From Polaromonas sp. (GTDB lineage: Bacteria; Pseudomonadota; Gammaproteobacteria; Burkholderiales; Burkholderiaceae_C): a DNA stretch of 64,000 nucleotides. Positions 54,216-64,000 of the stretch are shown one piece after another; positions within the stretch are counted from its first letter, which is position 1; every line of letters begins with the position of its first letter. The DNA is taken from positions 1 through 64,000 of the forward strand of contig NZ_JAAFGZ010000014.1 of the NCBI RefSeq assembly GCF_010365105.1, in the 5' to 3' direction. The notes beneath the pieces were generated by a model. The model was not told where the DNA came from. It was given only the letters and a program-made list of their open reading frames with translations, and did no database searches. Both the position numbers and the translations under genes were made by a program.

Positions 54216-54438
54216 TTTCTCCTGTCTTTATCTTCAATTCTTTAATTCAAATTAGTAGCAGTAGTAAGGGGAGCGCTTTTCTGTGGACAGTCCCCTTATT
54301 CCCTTTCCAATCAATAACTTGGCGCTTGTTTAACCATGTGGCAAGGCCCCGTGAATATGGGTTGTGCGAAATGAACAACTTTTGGTTTCGGCCAATGCCT
54401 GTGGATAAGTCATGGGTTGCTAAAAAGTTATCCCCAGG
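54216..54438 (+). repeat. Origin module, left arm of a long inverted repeat around dnaA
   Basis: Position x here pairs with position 110531 minus x in the right arm (56093-56315), with no gaps. The 60 bases from 54251 match 53 of 60 in the reverse complement of 56221-56280. Order in the minus-strand sense: two opposed DnaA boxes, a variable part, TGTGGACAG, GC-rich GCGCTCCCC, trinucleotide tract, AT-rich stretch. Confidence 0.92.
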
Positions 54439-54569
54439 GTTTGGCCTGCGCCTGTCGTTACAGACTTCGTACCGACGGATAAGTCATACAAATTTAATGA
54501 GCTGCGCACAAAATCAGTTGTCCAGGCCAGGTTAAGGAAGCGCGGACACGTTTTAAAAAAATCCCTGAT

Positions 54570-54599
54570 TTGTGGATAACCGGCCACCCCGACTACAAT
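54570..54599 (+). promoter_or_regulatory. dnaA promoter overlapped by a DnaA box
   Basis: -35 TTGTGG (54570-54575), 18-base spacer, -10 TACAAT (54594-54599). The DnaA box TGTGGATAA (54571-54579) covers the -35 element, which suggests autorepression by DnaA. Confidence 0.65.
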
Positions 54600-54675
54600 T
54601 GCGGGTGTTCAAAATTAACAATATCCACAAGCAGCGGACGGCTGCTTTGCACCGGCTTGCAGGACAAAAATTGTC

Positions 54676-56076
54676 ATGAGCGAAGTGTCCGTGTCGGGTC
54701 ATACCGACGATTTGTGGCAACTCTGCGTTGACCATCTTGCCCAGGAGTTGCCTGAGCAGCAGTTCAATACCTGGATACGGCCGCTGGTGGTTGTCATTGC
54801 GGCCGACCTGTCCAAAGCGACTGTCCAGGTCGGCAACAGGTTCAAGCTTGATTGGGTCCGGGCGCAGTATGCAGCACGGATTGCAGCGCTGCTCGAGCTG
54901 GTTTCTGGTCAGCGAATCCCGATCGAGCTGGCACTCGCGCCTCGGGAGGCAGCCACCAGGTCAGAGCCGCTGGTCCGAAAATTCGACAGTGCCGCAGGCA
55001 TTCCCGAACAGGCCTCCACTGTCGCAGCGGCCGAAGATGCCGCTGGCTCGGCTTTCAAGAACCGGCTCAATTCCGCCCTGACGTTCGATACGCTGATCGA
55101 AGGCACGGCCAACCGCATGGGCCGGGCTGCGGCGCTGCATGTGGCCAGCAGTCTGGGCCAGCTCTACAACCCCTTGTTCATCTATGGCGGCGTCGGCCTG
55201 GGAAAAACCCATCTGATGCACGCCATCGGCAACAAGCTGATGGCAGACAACCCGTCAGCCAAGGTGTTGTACATCCATGCCGAGCAGTTTGTCTCGGACG
55301 TGGTGAAGGCTTACCAGCGCAAAACCTTTGACGAGTTCAAGGAGCGCTACCACTCGCTCGATCTGCTGCTGATCGACGATGTGCAGTTTCTGGCCAACAA
55401 AGACCGCACCCAGGAAGAATTCTTCAATGCTTTTGAGGCGCTGCTGACGAAAAAGTCACACATCGTGATGACCAGCGACACCTATCCCAAGGGACTGACC
55501 GACATCCATGAGCGTCTGGTGTCGCGTTTCGACTCCGGCCTGACGGTGGCCATCGAGCCGCCCGAACTGGAAATGCGCGTCGCCATCCTGATCCGCAAGG
55601 CCGACGTCGAAGGAGCGGTGATGCCGGAAGAAGTAGCCTTTTTCGTCGCCAAGAATGTTCGTTCCAACGTGCGCGAACTCGAAGGCGCGCTGCGCAAGAT
55701 CCTGGCTTACTCACGGTTCAACCACAAGGAAATCTCGATCCAGTTGGCCCGGGAAGCGCTGCGCGACCTGCTGTCGATCCAGAACCGTCAGATTTCGGTG
55801 GAAAACATCCAGAAAACGGTGGCCGATTACTACAAGATCAAGGTCGCCGACATGTATTCCAAGAAGCGCCCCGCCAGCATTGCCCGGCCGCGCCAGATCG
55901 CCATGTACCTGGCCAAGGAACTGACGCAAAAGAGTCTGCCCGAAATTGGCGAGCTGTTTGGCGGGCGCGACCACACCACCGTGCTGCATGCGGTACGCAA
56001 GATGGCTGCCGAACGCCAGCTGATGACCGAACTCAACCAGCAGCTCCATGTGCTGGAGCAAACACTCAAGGGCTGA
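54676..56076 (+). CDS. dnaA: Chromosomal replication initiator DnaA
   Basis: A 466-residue protein with all four domains: N-terminal DnaB/DiaA-binding domain ([20 protein letters not shown]), variable linker, AAA+ domain with Walker [10 protein letters not shown] (171-179) and Walker [14 protein letters not shown] (near 231), and C-terminal DNA-binding domain with [16 protein letters not shown]. It binds DnaA boxes, opens the origin and loads DnaB. The start at 54676 gives [14 protein letters not shown]. It is flanked on both sides by inverted copies of the origin module. Confidence 0.98.
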   Translation: MSEVSVSGHTDDLWQLCVDHLAQELPEQQFNTWIRPLVVVIAADLSKATVQVGNRFKLDWVRAQYAARIAALLELVSGQRIPIELALAPREAATRSEPLVRKFDSAAGIPEQASTVAAAEDAAGSAFKNRLNSALTFDTLIEGTANRMGRAAALHVASSLGQLYNPLFIYGGVGLGKTHLMHAIGNKLMADNPSAKVLYIHAEQFVSDVVKAYQRKTFDEFKERYHSLDLLLIDDVQFLANKDRTQEEFFNAFEALLTKKSHIVMTSDTYPKGLTDIHERLVSRFDSGLTVAIEPPELEMRVAILIRKADVEGAVMPEEVAFFVAKNVRSNVRELEGALRKILAYSRFNHKEISIQLAREALRDLLSIQNRQISVENIQKTVADYYKIKVADMYSKKRPASIARPRQIAMYLAKELTQKSLPEIGELFGGRDHTTVLHAVRKMAAERQLMTELNQQLHVLEQTLKG

Positions 56077-56092
56077 AACCAGAAATTTTAAA

Positions 56093-56315
56093 GCTGTGGA
56101 CAAGTTTTGAACAAGTCACGACTTGTCCACAGGAGCAGATGACAATCGAAAGTTGTTCATGTTTGACAAGCAGCCCGCATGGTGCTGCAACACATGGTTA
56201 AACAACCGCCAAGTGCCTGATTGGAAAGGGAATAATGACGCTGTCCACAGAAAGGCGCCGCCCTTACTACTGCTACTAATTTGAATTAAAGAATTAAAGA
56301 CATAGACAGAGGAAA
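56093..56315 (-). repeat. Origin module, right arm, in the dnaA-dnaN gap (oriC part 2)
   Basis: The whole 240-base dnaA-dnaN gap is the inverted counterpart of 54216-54438. It contains a perfect 12-bp inverted pair of DnaA boxes, CTGTGGACAAGT (56094-56105) and its complement (56121-56132), then CTGTCCACAG (56241-56250), GC-rich GGCGCCGCCC, TTACTACTGCTACTA (56264-56278) and the AT-rich ATTTGAATTAAAGAATTAAA, and runs into the dnaN ribosome-binding site. Confidence 0.92.
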
Positions 56316-56317
56316 AC

Positions 56318-57424
56318 ATGATTGTTCTGAAAGCCACCCAAGACAAGTTTTTAGGCGTACTGCAATCGGTCGCCGGCATCGTGGAACGCAGGCATACCTT
56401 GCCCATCCTGGCCAACGTACTGATCCGCAAGACGGGTGCGCATTTGCAGCTCACGACCAGCGACCTGGAAATCCAGATTCGCACCACTGCCGAACTTGGC
56501 GGCGATGACGGCGACTTCACCACCACGGTGGGCGCCCGCAAGCTGATCGATGTACTGCGCTCCATGCCCAGCGACCAGACGGTCTCGCTCGAATCAAGCC
56601 AGAACAAGTTGATTCTCAAAGGCGGAAAAAGCCGCTTCACCCTGCAGACCCTGCCCGCCGAGGACTTTCCGCTGGTGCAGGAGGCGGCCAGCTTTGGCCC
56701 GGTGTTTTCGGTGCCGCAAAAGGTGTTGAAAGAGCTGCTGAATCAGGTGTCGTTTGCCATGGCAGTGCATGACATCCGCTACTACCTCAACGGCATTCTG
56801 TTCGTTGCCGAAGGCAAGCAGCTCAGTCTGGTCGCCACCGATGGCCACCGGCTGGCGTTTTCGTCGGCCACGCTCGATGTCGAAGTGCCCAAGCAGGAAG
56901 TGATTTTGCCGCGCAAGACGGTGCTGGAAATGCAACGCCTGCTCAGCGACAAGGAAGGCGCGATCGAGATGCAGTTTGCCGGCAACCAGGCCAAGTTCAG
57001 CTTTGAAGGCATGGAATTCGTGACCAAGCTGGTCGAGGGCAAGTTCCCCGACTACAACCGCGTGATTCCAAAGAACCACAAGAACATCATCACGCTGGGG
57101 CGCGCGCCGCTGCTGGCCAGCCTGCAGCGCACCGCGATCCTGACCAGTGAAAAATTCAAGGGCGTGCGGTTGAACATCGAGCCCGGCACGCTGCGCGTGG
57201 CCTCGAACAATGCCGAGCAGGAAGAGGCGGTCGATGAGCTTGACATTGACTACGGTGGCGACTCGATCGAGATTGGCTTCAACGTGACCTACCTGATCGA
57301 CGCCCTGAACAACATGAACCAGGACATGGTGAAAATCGAGCTGGCCGACTCCAACAGCTCGGCCCTGCTCACCATTCCGGACAACGCCGCCTTCAAATAC
57401 GTTGTGATGCCGATGAGAATTTGA
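56318..57424 (+). CDS. dnaN: DNA polymerase III beta subunit (sliding clamp)
   Basis: A 368-residue protein with three clamp domains; typical pieces are IVERRHTLPILANVLIRKTG, RYYLNGILFVAEGKQLSLVA, TDGHRLA, and the C-terminal YVVMPMRI. It makes the dimeric ring that holds polymerases on DNA. GAGGAAAAC precedes the ATG. Length is the family norm. Its 5' leader is part of the inverted origin module, so initiation and dnaN expression may be linked. Confidence 0.98.
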   Translation: MIVLKATQDKFLGVLQSVAGIVERRHTLPILANVLIRKTGAHLQLTTSDLEIQIRTTAELGGDDGDFTTTVGARKLIDVLRSMPSDQTVSLESSQNKLILKGGKSRFTLQTLPAEDFPLVQEAASFGPVFSVPQKVLKELLNQVSFAMAVHDIRYYLNGILFVAEGKQLSLVATDGHRLAFSSATLDVEVPKQEVILPRKTVLEMQRLLSDKEGAIEMQFAGNQAKFSFEGMEFVTKLVEGKFPDYNRVIPKNHKNIITLGRAPLLASLQRTAILTSEKFKGVRLNIEPGTLRVASNNAEQEEAVDELDIDYGGDSIEIGFNVTYLIDALNNMNQDMVKIELADSNSSALLTIPDNAAFKYVVMPMRI

Positions 57425-57464
57425 GGCGTATCCAGGCGCAAGAACGCTGACACGACAGACGCAG

Positions 57465-57487
57465 ACCCGCGACGCTTCGCGGGTTTG
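57465..57487 (+). terminator. Weak hairpin terminator between dnaN and gyrB
   Basis: ACCCGCGA (57465-57472), CGCT loop, TCGCGGGT (57477-57484) then TTT-G. The short T-run suggests partial termination. Confidence 0.5.
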
Positions 57488-57504
57488 GTCATTCAAGAGA
57501 TTGA

Positions 57505-60150
<2,646 letters not shown>

Positions 60151-60258
60151 GGGTGTGCAGGCGAGAGCAAAGTATTGCTGCTCAAGGGCACATGCCGGTA
60201 GCGTGCCAGCGGTCGTGGCAGTAAAGTTGCCCGTTCACGGAGGCAGGTGATTTATGCC

Positions 60259-60281
60259 GCAATGCGCGTGACGCGCATTGC
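60259..60281. repeat. Perfect 10-bp hairpin after gyrB
   Basis: GCAATGCGCG (60259-60268), TGA, CGCGCATTGC (60272-60281). It lies in the 241-base gap after gyrB, without T-run. It could aid termination of gyrB or stabilise the mRNA end. Confidence 0.5.
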
Positions 60282-60391
60282 TCGCATCAAACGGGAAAGT
60301 ACGGCAATAACGTTCGGTTTCGTCTGATACCTTGAAGGGCACGGTCAAGCTAACTTTGAGGCAGAACCCTGATCCTTCCGAAAACGATTCC

Positions 60392-62247
60392 ATGCCTTCC
60401 ACCGCTACAGCCGCCGCGCCGACCGCATCCAAACCACGGCGCCGTCCGTCCCCGCTGTCCCTGGACGCATGGAAGCAATTCGTCCGTGTCGCCAAGCCTT
60501 ATTGGCTGGGTGACCAGAAGAGGGTAGCCTGGTCCCTGCTGGCCGTGCTGATCGCCCTGATGCTGGCCGAGACCCAGTTCGCGGTGATGCTCAACAACCA
60601 GAGCGGCGAGCTGACCTCGGCCCTGGCGGGCAAGGATGCAGACCGGTTCTGGACGTCGGTGCGCGCCTGCCTGGGCATTCTGGCGTTTGCGGTGCCGATT
60701 TACGCCTTTCATTACTACATGCGCGATGCTTTCGCCAACAAGTGGCGGCGCTGGCTGACGGGCCGCTTCCTCGATGGCTATCTGCGGGACCGCAAATACT
60801 ATGAGCTGGGCTCCGGCGGCGAGATCGACAACCCTGATCAGCGCATCAGCGAAGACATCAACACCTTCACCGGCCGGTCCATCCACTTTCTGCTGATCTT
60901 CCTGGGCTCATTGATGCAACTCGTGGCCTTCAGTGCCGTGCTCTGGTCGATTTCACATCTGCTGGTCGGTGTGCTGGCGGTTTATGCGCTGGTCGGCACT
61001 GTCGTTGCGCTGTACGTATTCGGGGCGCCGCTGATACAGCTGAACTTCTGGCAACTCCGGCGCGAGGCTGATTTTCGCTTTGGCCTCATGCGCCTGCGCG
61101 AGAACGCCGAATCCATCGCGTTCTATCGTGGTGAAGCCCAGGAGCGTGCGCAAATCGACAGCAAGTTCGGCAAGGTATTCACCAACTTTGCAAGGCTGAT
61201 CAGGAAACAGCGCTCGCTCAACCTGTTTCAGCGCGGCTTCAATCAACTCACGCTGGTATTGCCCAGCGTGATCCTGGCCGATGGCGTGTTGTCGGGCCGG
61301 CTGGAGGTCGGCCGGGCCATCCAGGCAGCCGGGGCATTTGCCGCCGTGCTCGGCGCCGTGGCGCTGATCGTCGATAACTTCGAGAGTCTGAGCCGTTTCG
61401 TGGCGGGTATAGACCGTCTGCAGGCGCTGTCTGCATTGGTCCTGGACTGCCCGGGTGCAAGGCCCGCTGCAAACGACAAGCACCCGCAGATCCAGAGCCA
61501 GCCGGGCGAGCACCTCGCGCTGGACGCGCTCACGCTGTACACCCCCCGATTCGAACGGATGCTCATCAAGGAGCTGACCTTGAGCCTGAAACCGGGCGAC
61601 GGTCTGCTGATCACTGGCGACAGCGGCTGCGGCAAGAGCTCCCTGTTGCGCGCCATCGCGGGTTTGTGGCGGGCCGGCACCGGCGTGGTCCATCATCCGC
61701 CGCTGGACGACATCTTTTTTTCCCGCAGCAGCCCTATATGCAGGTCGGCACCCTGCGCAGCCAGCTCATCTACCCCAGTGCGAAGTCAAACCTGGATGAC
61801 GAGCGGCTGCTGCAAATACTTGAGGAAGTACACATGGACGAGCTGGCCGGCCGCGTGGGCGGACTGGACGCTGTGCATGACTGGGCCAAGCTGTTGTCCG
61901 TGGGCGAGCAGCAGCGCCTGGCTTTCGGGCGCGTACTGGTGCGCCAGCCGCGCATCGTCATCCTTGACGAGGCCACCAGCGCGCTGGACAGCAGCAATGA
62001 AACCTCGCTGTATGCAAGGCTGCGCGCAAGCGGTACCACCTTGATCAGCATCGCCCACCGCGCTGCCGTGCTGCGCCACCACACCCACGTACTGCGGCTG
62101 TTGGGTGACGGCGCATGGGAGTTGCACGCGGCGAGCGGCTATCAGTTCGACAGCCCAGTATCTGGCGAAACGGACAAGCTGCCAGCCAAGCCGGACAATC
62201 TTCAAGGCTTGTCAGAGGCCCCTTCCCACGGACTGGCGCTGGCATAG
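60392..62247 (+). pseudogene. SbmA/BacA-YddA-like ABC transporter, frameshifted at a T7 run
   Basis: Residues from ATG 60392: an ABC_membrane_2 domain (WLTGRFLDGYLRDRKYYELG, NPDQRISEDINTFTGRSI) and an ATPase with Walker A ITGDSGCGKSSLLRAIAGLW. Just after PPLDDIFF the frame shifts at a run of seven T (61715-61721). The rest (PQQPYMQVGTLRSQLIYPSA, signature LSVGEQQRLAFGRVLVRQPR, Walker B IVILDEATSALDSS) continues in another frame to 62247. One added base (or a lost C of an FFLPQ codon) would repair it. It may be a true pseudogene, a sequencing error, or a gene rescued by slippage. Family members carry peptides or vitamin-like substrates over the inner membrane. Confidence 0.88.
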
Positions 62248-62615
62248 TTGGGATCGCAACATAGGTCGCATGTCCGCTGCTTTCAGAATTGGCATGATGT
62301 CAATTTTGTTGATCCGTGTCGTCGGCAGTTCGATCCGTATTCCAGTTCAACCAAAGGTCGGAAGCGATAATGGCTGCAAACACCGCCAGCGGATTGGGCA
62401 ACCCACCCGGACAAAAAGAGTTCGCAGGTCGGGTGGCGTTACCTCCAATCACTGCATTTTTTAATCTACCGGGAAGACCGCCCAGGCAGCCTGAACCACT
62501 TCCGTTTCATACAACACAGGCGCATTGAAGCGAAAAATTCAACCATGTTGAAAACAGACGCTTGCTTCTGAACGCCCAATCCCCCGTTCCTTGCGTCCGC
62601 CTGCCACCTTTGCTC
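62248..62615. other. Gene-free gap
   Basis: 368 bases between the ABC transporter and the BLUF gene. Short frames are present but none has coding character or a ribosome-binding site that I trust. There is no repeat of the two families found elsewhere. The BLUF promoter should lie in the last 100 bases. Confidence 0.5.
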
Positions 62616-63047
62616 ATGTCAAAACTTCATTCCATCGTTTACACCAGCGCGTCTGTGAGCCCCATGAATTCCGGTGATCTGGACGCGTTGCTGGTGGATG
62701 CCAGGAATTTCAATCGCCAGAATGAAATTACCGGCGTGCTGCTCCACAGTGGCAGCAACTTCATGCAGTGCTTCGAAGGACCGGAGGAGGCCGTGCAACG
62801 GGTGTACCAACGCATACTCGGCAGTCGCAAGCACACCGATGTGGTCGAGTTCATGAACCTTCCGGTTCAACAGCGGACCTTCAGCGACTGGGCCATGGGT
62901 TCTGCCATGACAACCCCGTCGGAACTGCTGGCGCTCTCGACTGCAACGTGGAACCAATTGAGCAGCGAACTGGCTTTTTCGCCGTTCACGCCACCGGGCT
63001 TGGCAATTCTTCAGGTTTTCTGGAGCATGCGGCAAAGCAGCCCTTGA
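62616..63047 (+). CDS. BLUF-domain blue-light photoreceptor
   Basis: From ATG 62616, 143 residues: a single BLUF domain and a short C-terminal helical tail. Key flavin residues fit AppA numbering by constant offset: Tyr9 (in LHSIVYTSAS), Asn33 (in NFNRQ), Gln51 (in FMQCFEG), Trp92 and Met94 (in SDWAMGS). It should bind FAD and undergo the Tyr-Gln light switch. With no output domain, it probably works by contact with another protein, as PixD or BlrB do. No EAL or GGDEF gene is next to it. Confidence 0.92.
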   Translation: MSKLHSIVYTSASVSPMNSGDLDALLVDARNFNRQNEITGVLLHSGSNFMQCFEGPEEAVQRVYQRILGSRKHTDVVEFMNLPVQQRTFSDWAMGSAMTTPSELLALSTATWNQLSSELAFSPFTPPGLAILQVFWSMRQSSP

Positions 63048-63084
63048 TCACGCTTCACGCCACGAGTTTTATGACCCCTTCCCC

Positions 63085-63696
63085 ATGACCCTCACCGCCG
63101 TCATTGACTTTGAAACCACCGGCATCTCGCCCGGCTGCGGCGACCGTGCCACCGAGGTTGCCATTGTGCTGCTGGAGGGCGGCCGTGTGGTGGACCGCTT
63201 CCAGAGCCTGATGAATGCCGGCGTTCGCATTCCGTCCTTTATCACGCAACTGACCGGCATCACCAACGCCATGGTGTCCGGCGCGCCCGATGCCGCGCAG
63301 GTCATGCTGGACGCCAGCCGTTTTGTCGGCGCTGTGCCGCTGGTAGCGCACAACGCCGCGTTTGACCGCAAGTTCTGGCAGGCTGAACTCGCCCGTGCCG
63401 GGCTGGACGCACCCCAGCCCTTCATCTGTACGCTGCTGCTGTCACGCCGGCTTTATCCGCAGGCGCCGAACCACAAGCTTGGTTCGCTGGTCGATTACCA
63501 CCGCTTGCCGCGCACTGGCCAGGCGCACCGGGCTTTGGCTGACGCCGAGATGGCCGCAGGACTGCTGGGCCAGATCCAGCACGACCTGCGCACCCGTCAC
63601 GGCGTCGCGCAACCCGACAACGCCTTGCTGATGGCCTTGCAGCGCTGTGCCAAAGCGGCTGTCGGCACCTTCATGGCCAGGCATGCCAAAACCTGA
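63085..63696 (+). CDS. 3'-5' exonuclease, DnaQ/RNase T-like (DEDDh)
   Basis: A 203-residue exonuclease domain with ExoI VIDFETTGISPG (Asp, Glu), ExoII VAHNAAFDRKFW (Asp) and ExoIII HRALADAEMAAGLL (His, Asp). It is similar to stand-alone epsilon-like exonucleases, not the replicative dnaQ, which normally pairs with rnhA. It follows the BLUF gene by 37 bases and could be cotranscribed. Confidence 0.92.
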   Translation: MTLTAVIDFETTGISPGCGDRATEVAIVLLEGGRVVDRFQSLMNAGVRIPSFITQLTGITNAMVSGAPDAAQVMLDASRFVGAVPLVAHNAAFDRKFWQAELARAGLDAPQPFICTLLLSRRLYPQAPNHKLGSLVDYHRLPRTGQAHRALADAEMAAGLLGQIQHDLRTRHGVAQPDNALLMALQRCAKAAVGTFMARHAKT

Positions 63697-63708
63697 ATTT
63701 TAATATTC

Positions 63709-63731
63709 GCTACTAAATAGATAGCTACTAG
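63709..63731. repeat. AT-rich short repeat between the exonuclease and aroG
   Basis: CGCTACTAAATAGATAGCTA followed by CTAG, an AT-rich partly palindromic member of the TAGCTACTATTT-type family, 12 bases beyond the exonuclease stop. Confidence 0.5.
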
Positions 63732-63779
63732 TGACCGCTTTGCCTGCGCTAGAGCCCATAAACACCATTAATCCAGCTT

Positions 63780-64000
63780 ATGAACAACCGAGTCCGCCCT
63801 GCTACGCCGCTTTCCACCCACGACACTACCCGCATCGACGACTTGCGCATCGGCGCGGTTCGTCCGCTGATCACGCCGGCGCTGCTGCAGGAATGGCTGC
63901 CCACGCCTGACAGCGTGCAGGCGCTGGTGTTGAGCAGCCGCGCCGCCATTTCGCGCGTGCTGCACGGCGCCGACGACCGGCTGGTGGTGGTGGTCGGGCC
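63780..64000 (+). CDS. aroG: 3-deoxy-7-phosphoheptulonate synthase, N-terminal part (cut by window edge)
   Basis: From ATG 63780: MNNRVRPATPLSTHDTTRID, DLRIGAVRPLITPALLQEWL, SRAAISRVLHGADDRLVVVV and GP, the N-terminus of type-I (AroFGH) DAHP synthase, including the R-x-x-I-x-x-I-L-x-G region. The enzyme condenses erythrose-4-phosphate and PEP as the first step to aromatic amino acids. 73 codons lie in the window; which feedback type it is cannot be told. Confidence 0.93.
   Translation, partial: MNNRVRPATPLSTHDTTRIDDLRIGAVRPLITPALLQEWLPTPDSVQALVLSSRAAISRVLHGADDRLVVVVG

Larger units (their letters stand above)
53849..54675. other. Origin region upstream of dnaA (oriC part 1)
   Basis: An 827-base gene-free region between divergent rpmH and dnaA. 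DnaA-box-like sequences: TGTGGACAG (54282-54290), TGTGGATAA (54400-54408), TTATCCCCA (54428-54436), ACGGATAAG (near 54475), TGTGGATAA (54571-54579) and ATATCCACA (54621-54629). An AT-rich stretch (54228-54252) and a TAG-TAG-CAG-TAG-TAA trinucleotide tract (54253-54267) lie beside the first box. Bases 53849-54215 contain the rpmH promoter area and nothing else that I can name. Confidence 0.85.

Noticed and set aside
56116..56640. 174-codon minus-strand frame across the dnaA-dnaN gap and its 54326 counterpart
   Set aside because: The similar translations (FNHV, MNNF, PVDKS) of the two frames come from the inverted DNA repeat, not from a duplicated gene; neither has coding features.

Overview
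The window looks like chromosomal DNA of a Burkholderiales bacterium, most likely a Comamonadaceae of the Polaromonas/Rhodoferax type. Support: high GC with strong third-position bias (hence many long antisense shadow frames), the gene order rpmH-oriC-dnaA-dnaN-gyrB with rnpA-yidD-yidC-mnmE running the other way, kefB/kdsD/kdsC/lptC synteny, and two kinds of dispersed short repeat. The genus is an inference. About 52 protein genes are called. I saw no tRNA, rRNA, CRISPR array, prophage or intact insertion sequence.

Layout. 1-16.5 kb is mostly central metabolism: the 5' end of gap, tkt, a murU-like nucleotidyltransferase, pepP, a glutaredoxin-like protein, a ParD-like/zeta-like toxin-antitoxin pair, an orphan CheB, a CBS protein, putP-putA and maeB. 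16.5-29.4 kb holds a secreted barnase-like RNase with barstar, the outer-membrane/ribosome cluster lptD-surA-rsmA, amgK, rsmE, an MFS transporter, an M20 peptidase, a DUF1016 nuclease and psd. 29.5-37.7 kb is a copper module (copZ, copA, cueR with two divergent CueR-type promoters), an orphan P450, a SulP transporter and chrA. 37.7-42.8 kb has metX-metW behind a SAM-II-like riboswitch, a GDT1/UPF0016 manganese exporter behind a yybP-ykoY riboswitch, amt behind a sigma-54 promoter, and a glycine-rich RRM protein. 43-49.6 kb holds lptC-kdsC-kdsD, a KefB-type antiporter, a histidine phosphatase, an unknown protein and a cyclic-nucleotide-binding protein. 49.7-60.2 kb is the replication-origin region. 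The end carries a frameshifted SbmA/YddA-like ABC transporter, a BLUF photoreceptor, a DnaQ-like exonuclease and the start of aroG.

How parts fit together. Cell-envelope genes recur: lptD/surA, lptC/kdsC/kdsD, psd, yidC/yidD, and the peptidoglycan-recycling pair amgK and murU (about 20 kb apart here). Metal control is visible in the sequence: Cu by CueR, Mn by an RNA switch. Methionine synthesis appears to be set by S-adenosylmethionine through RNA, and ammonium uptake by sigma-54.

Most notable observations. (1) dnaA lies between two inverted copies of a ~220-bp origin module; each has DnaA boxes, a GC-rich step, a DnaA-trio-like tract and an AT-rich stretch. (2) A ~115-bp GC-rich palindromic repeat is inserted in frame, without breaking the reading frame, in three conserved genes: rsmA, a sulP gene and metX. 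(3) A SAM-II-like aptamer plus terminator precedes metX. (4) A perfect 16-bp hairpin buries the antitoxin ribosome-binding site. (5) GTTGCA sites typical of PutA autoregulation lie upstream of, and also inside, putA.
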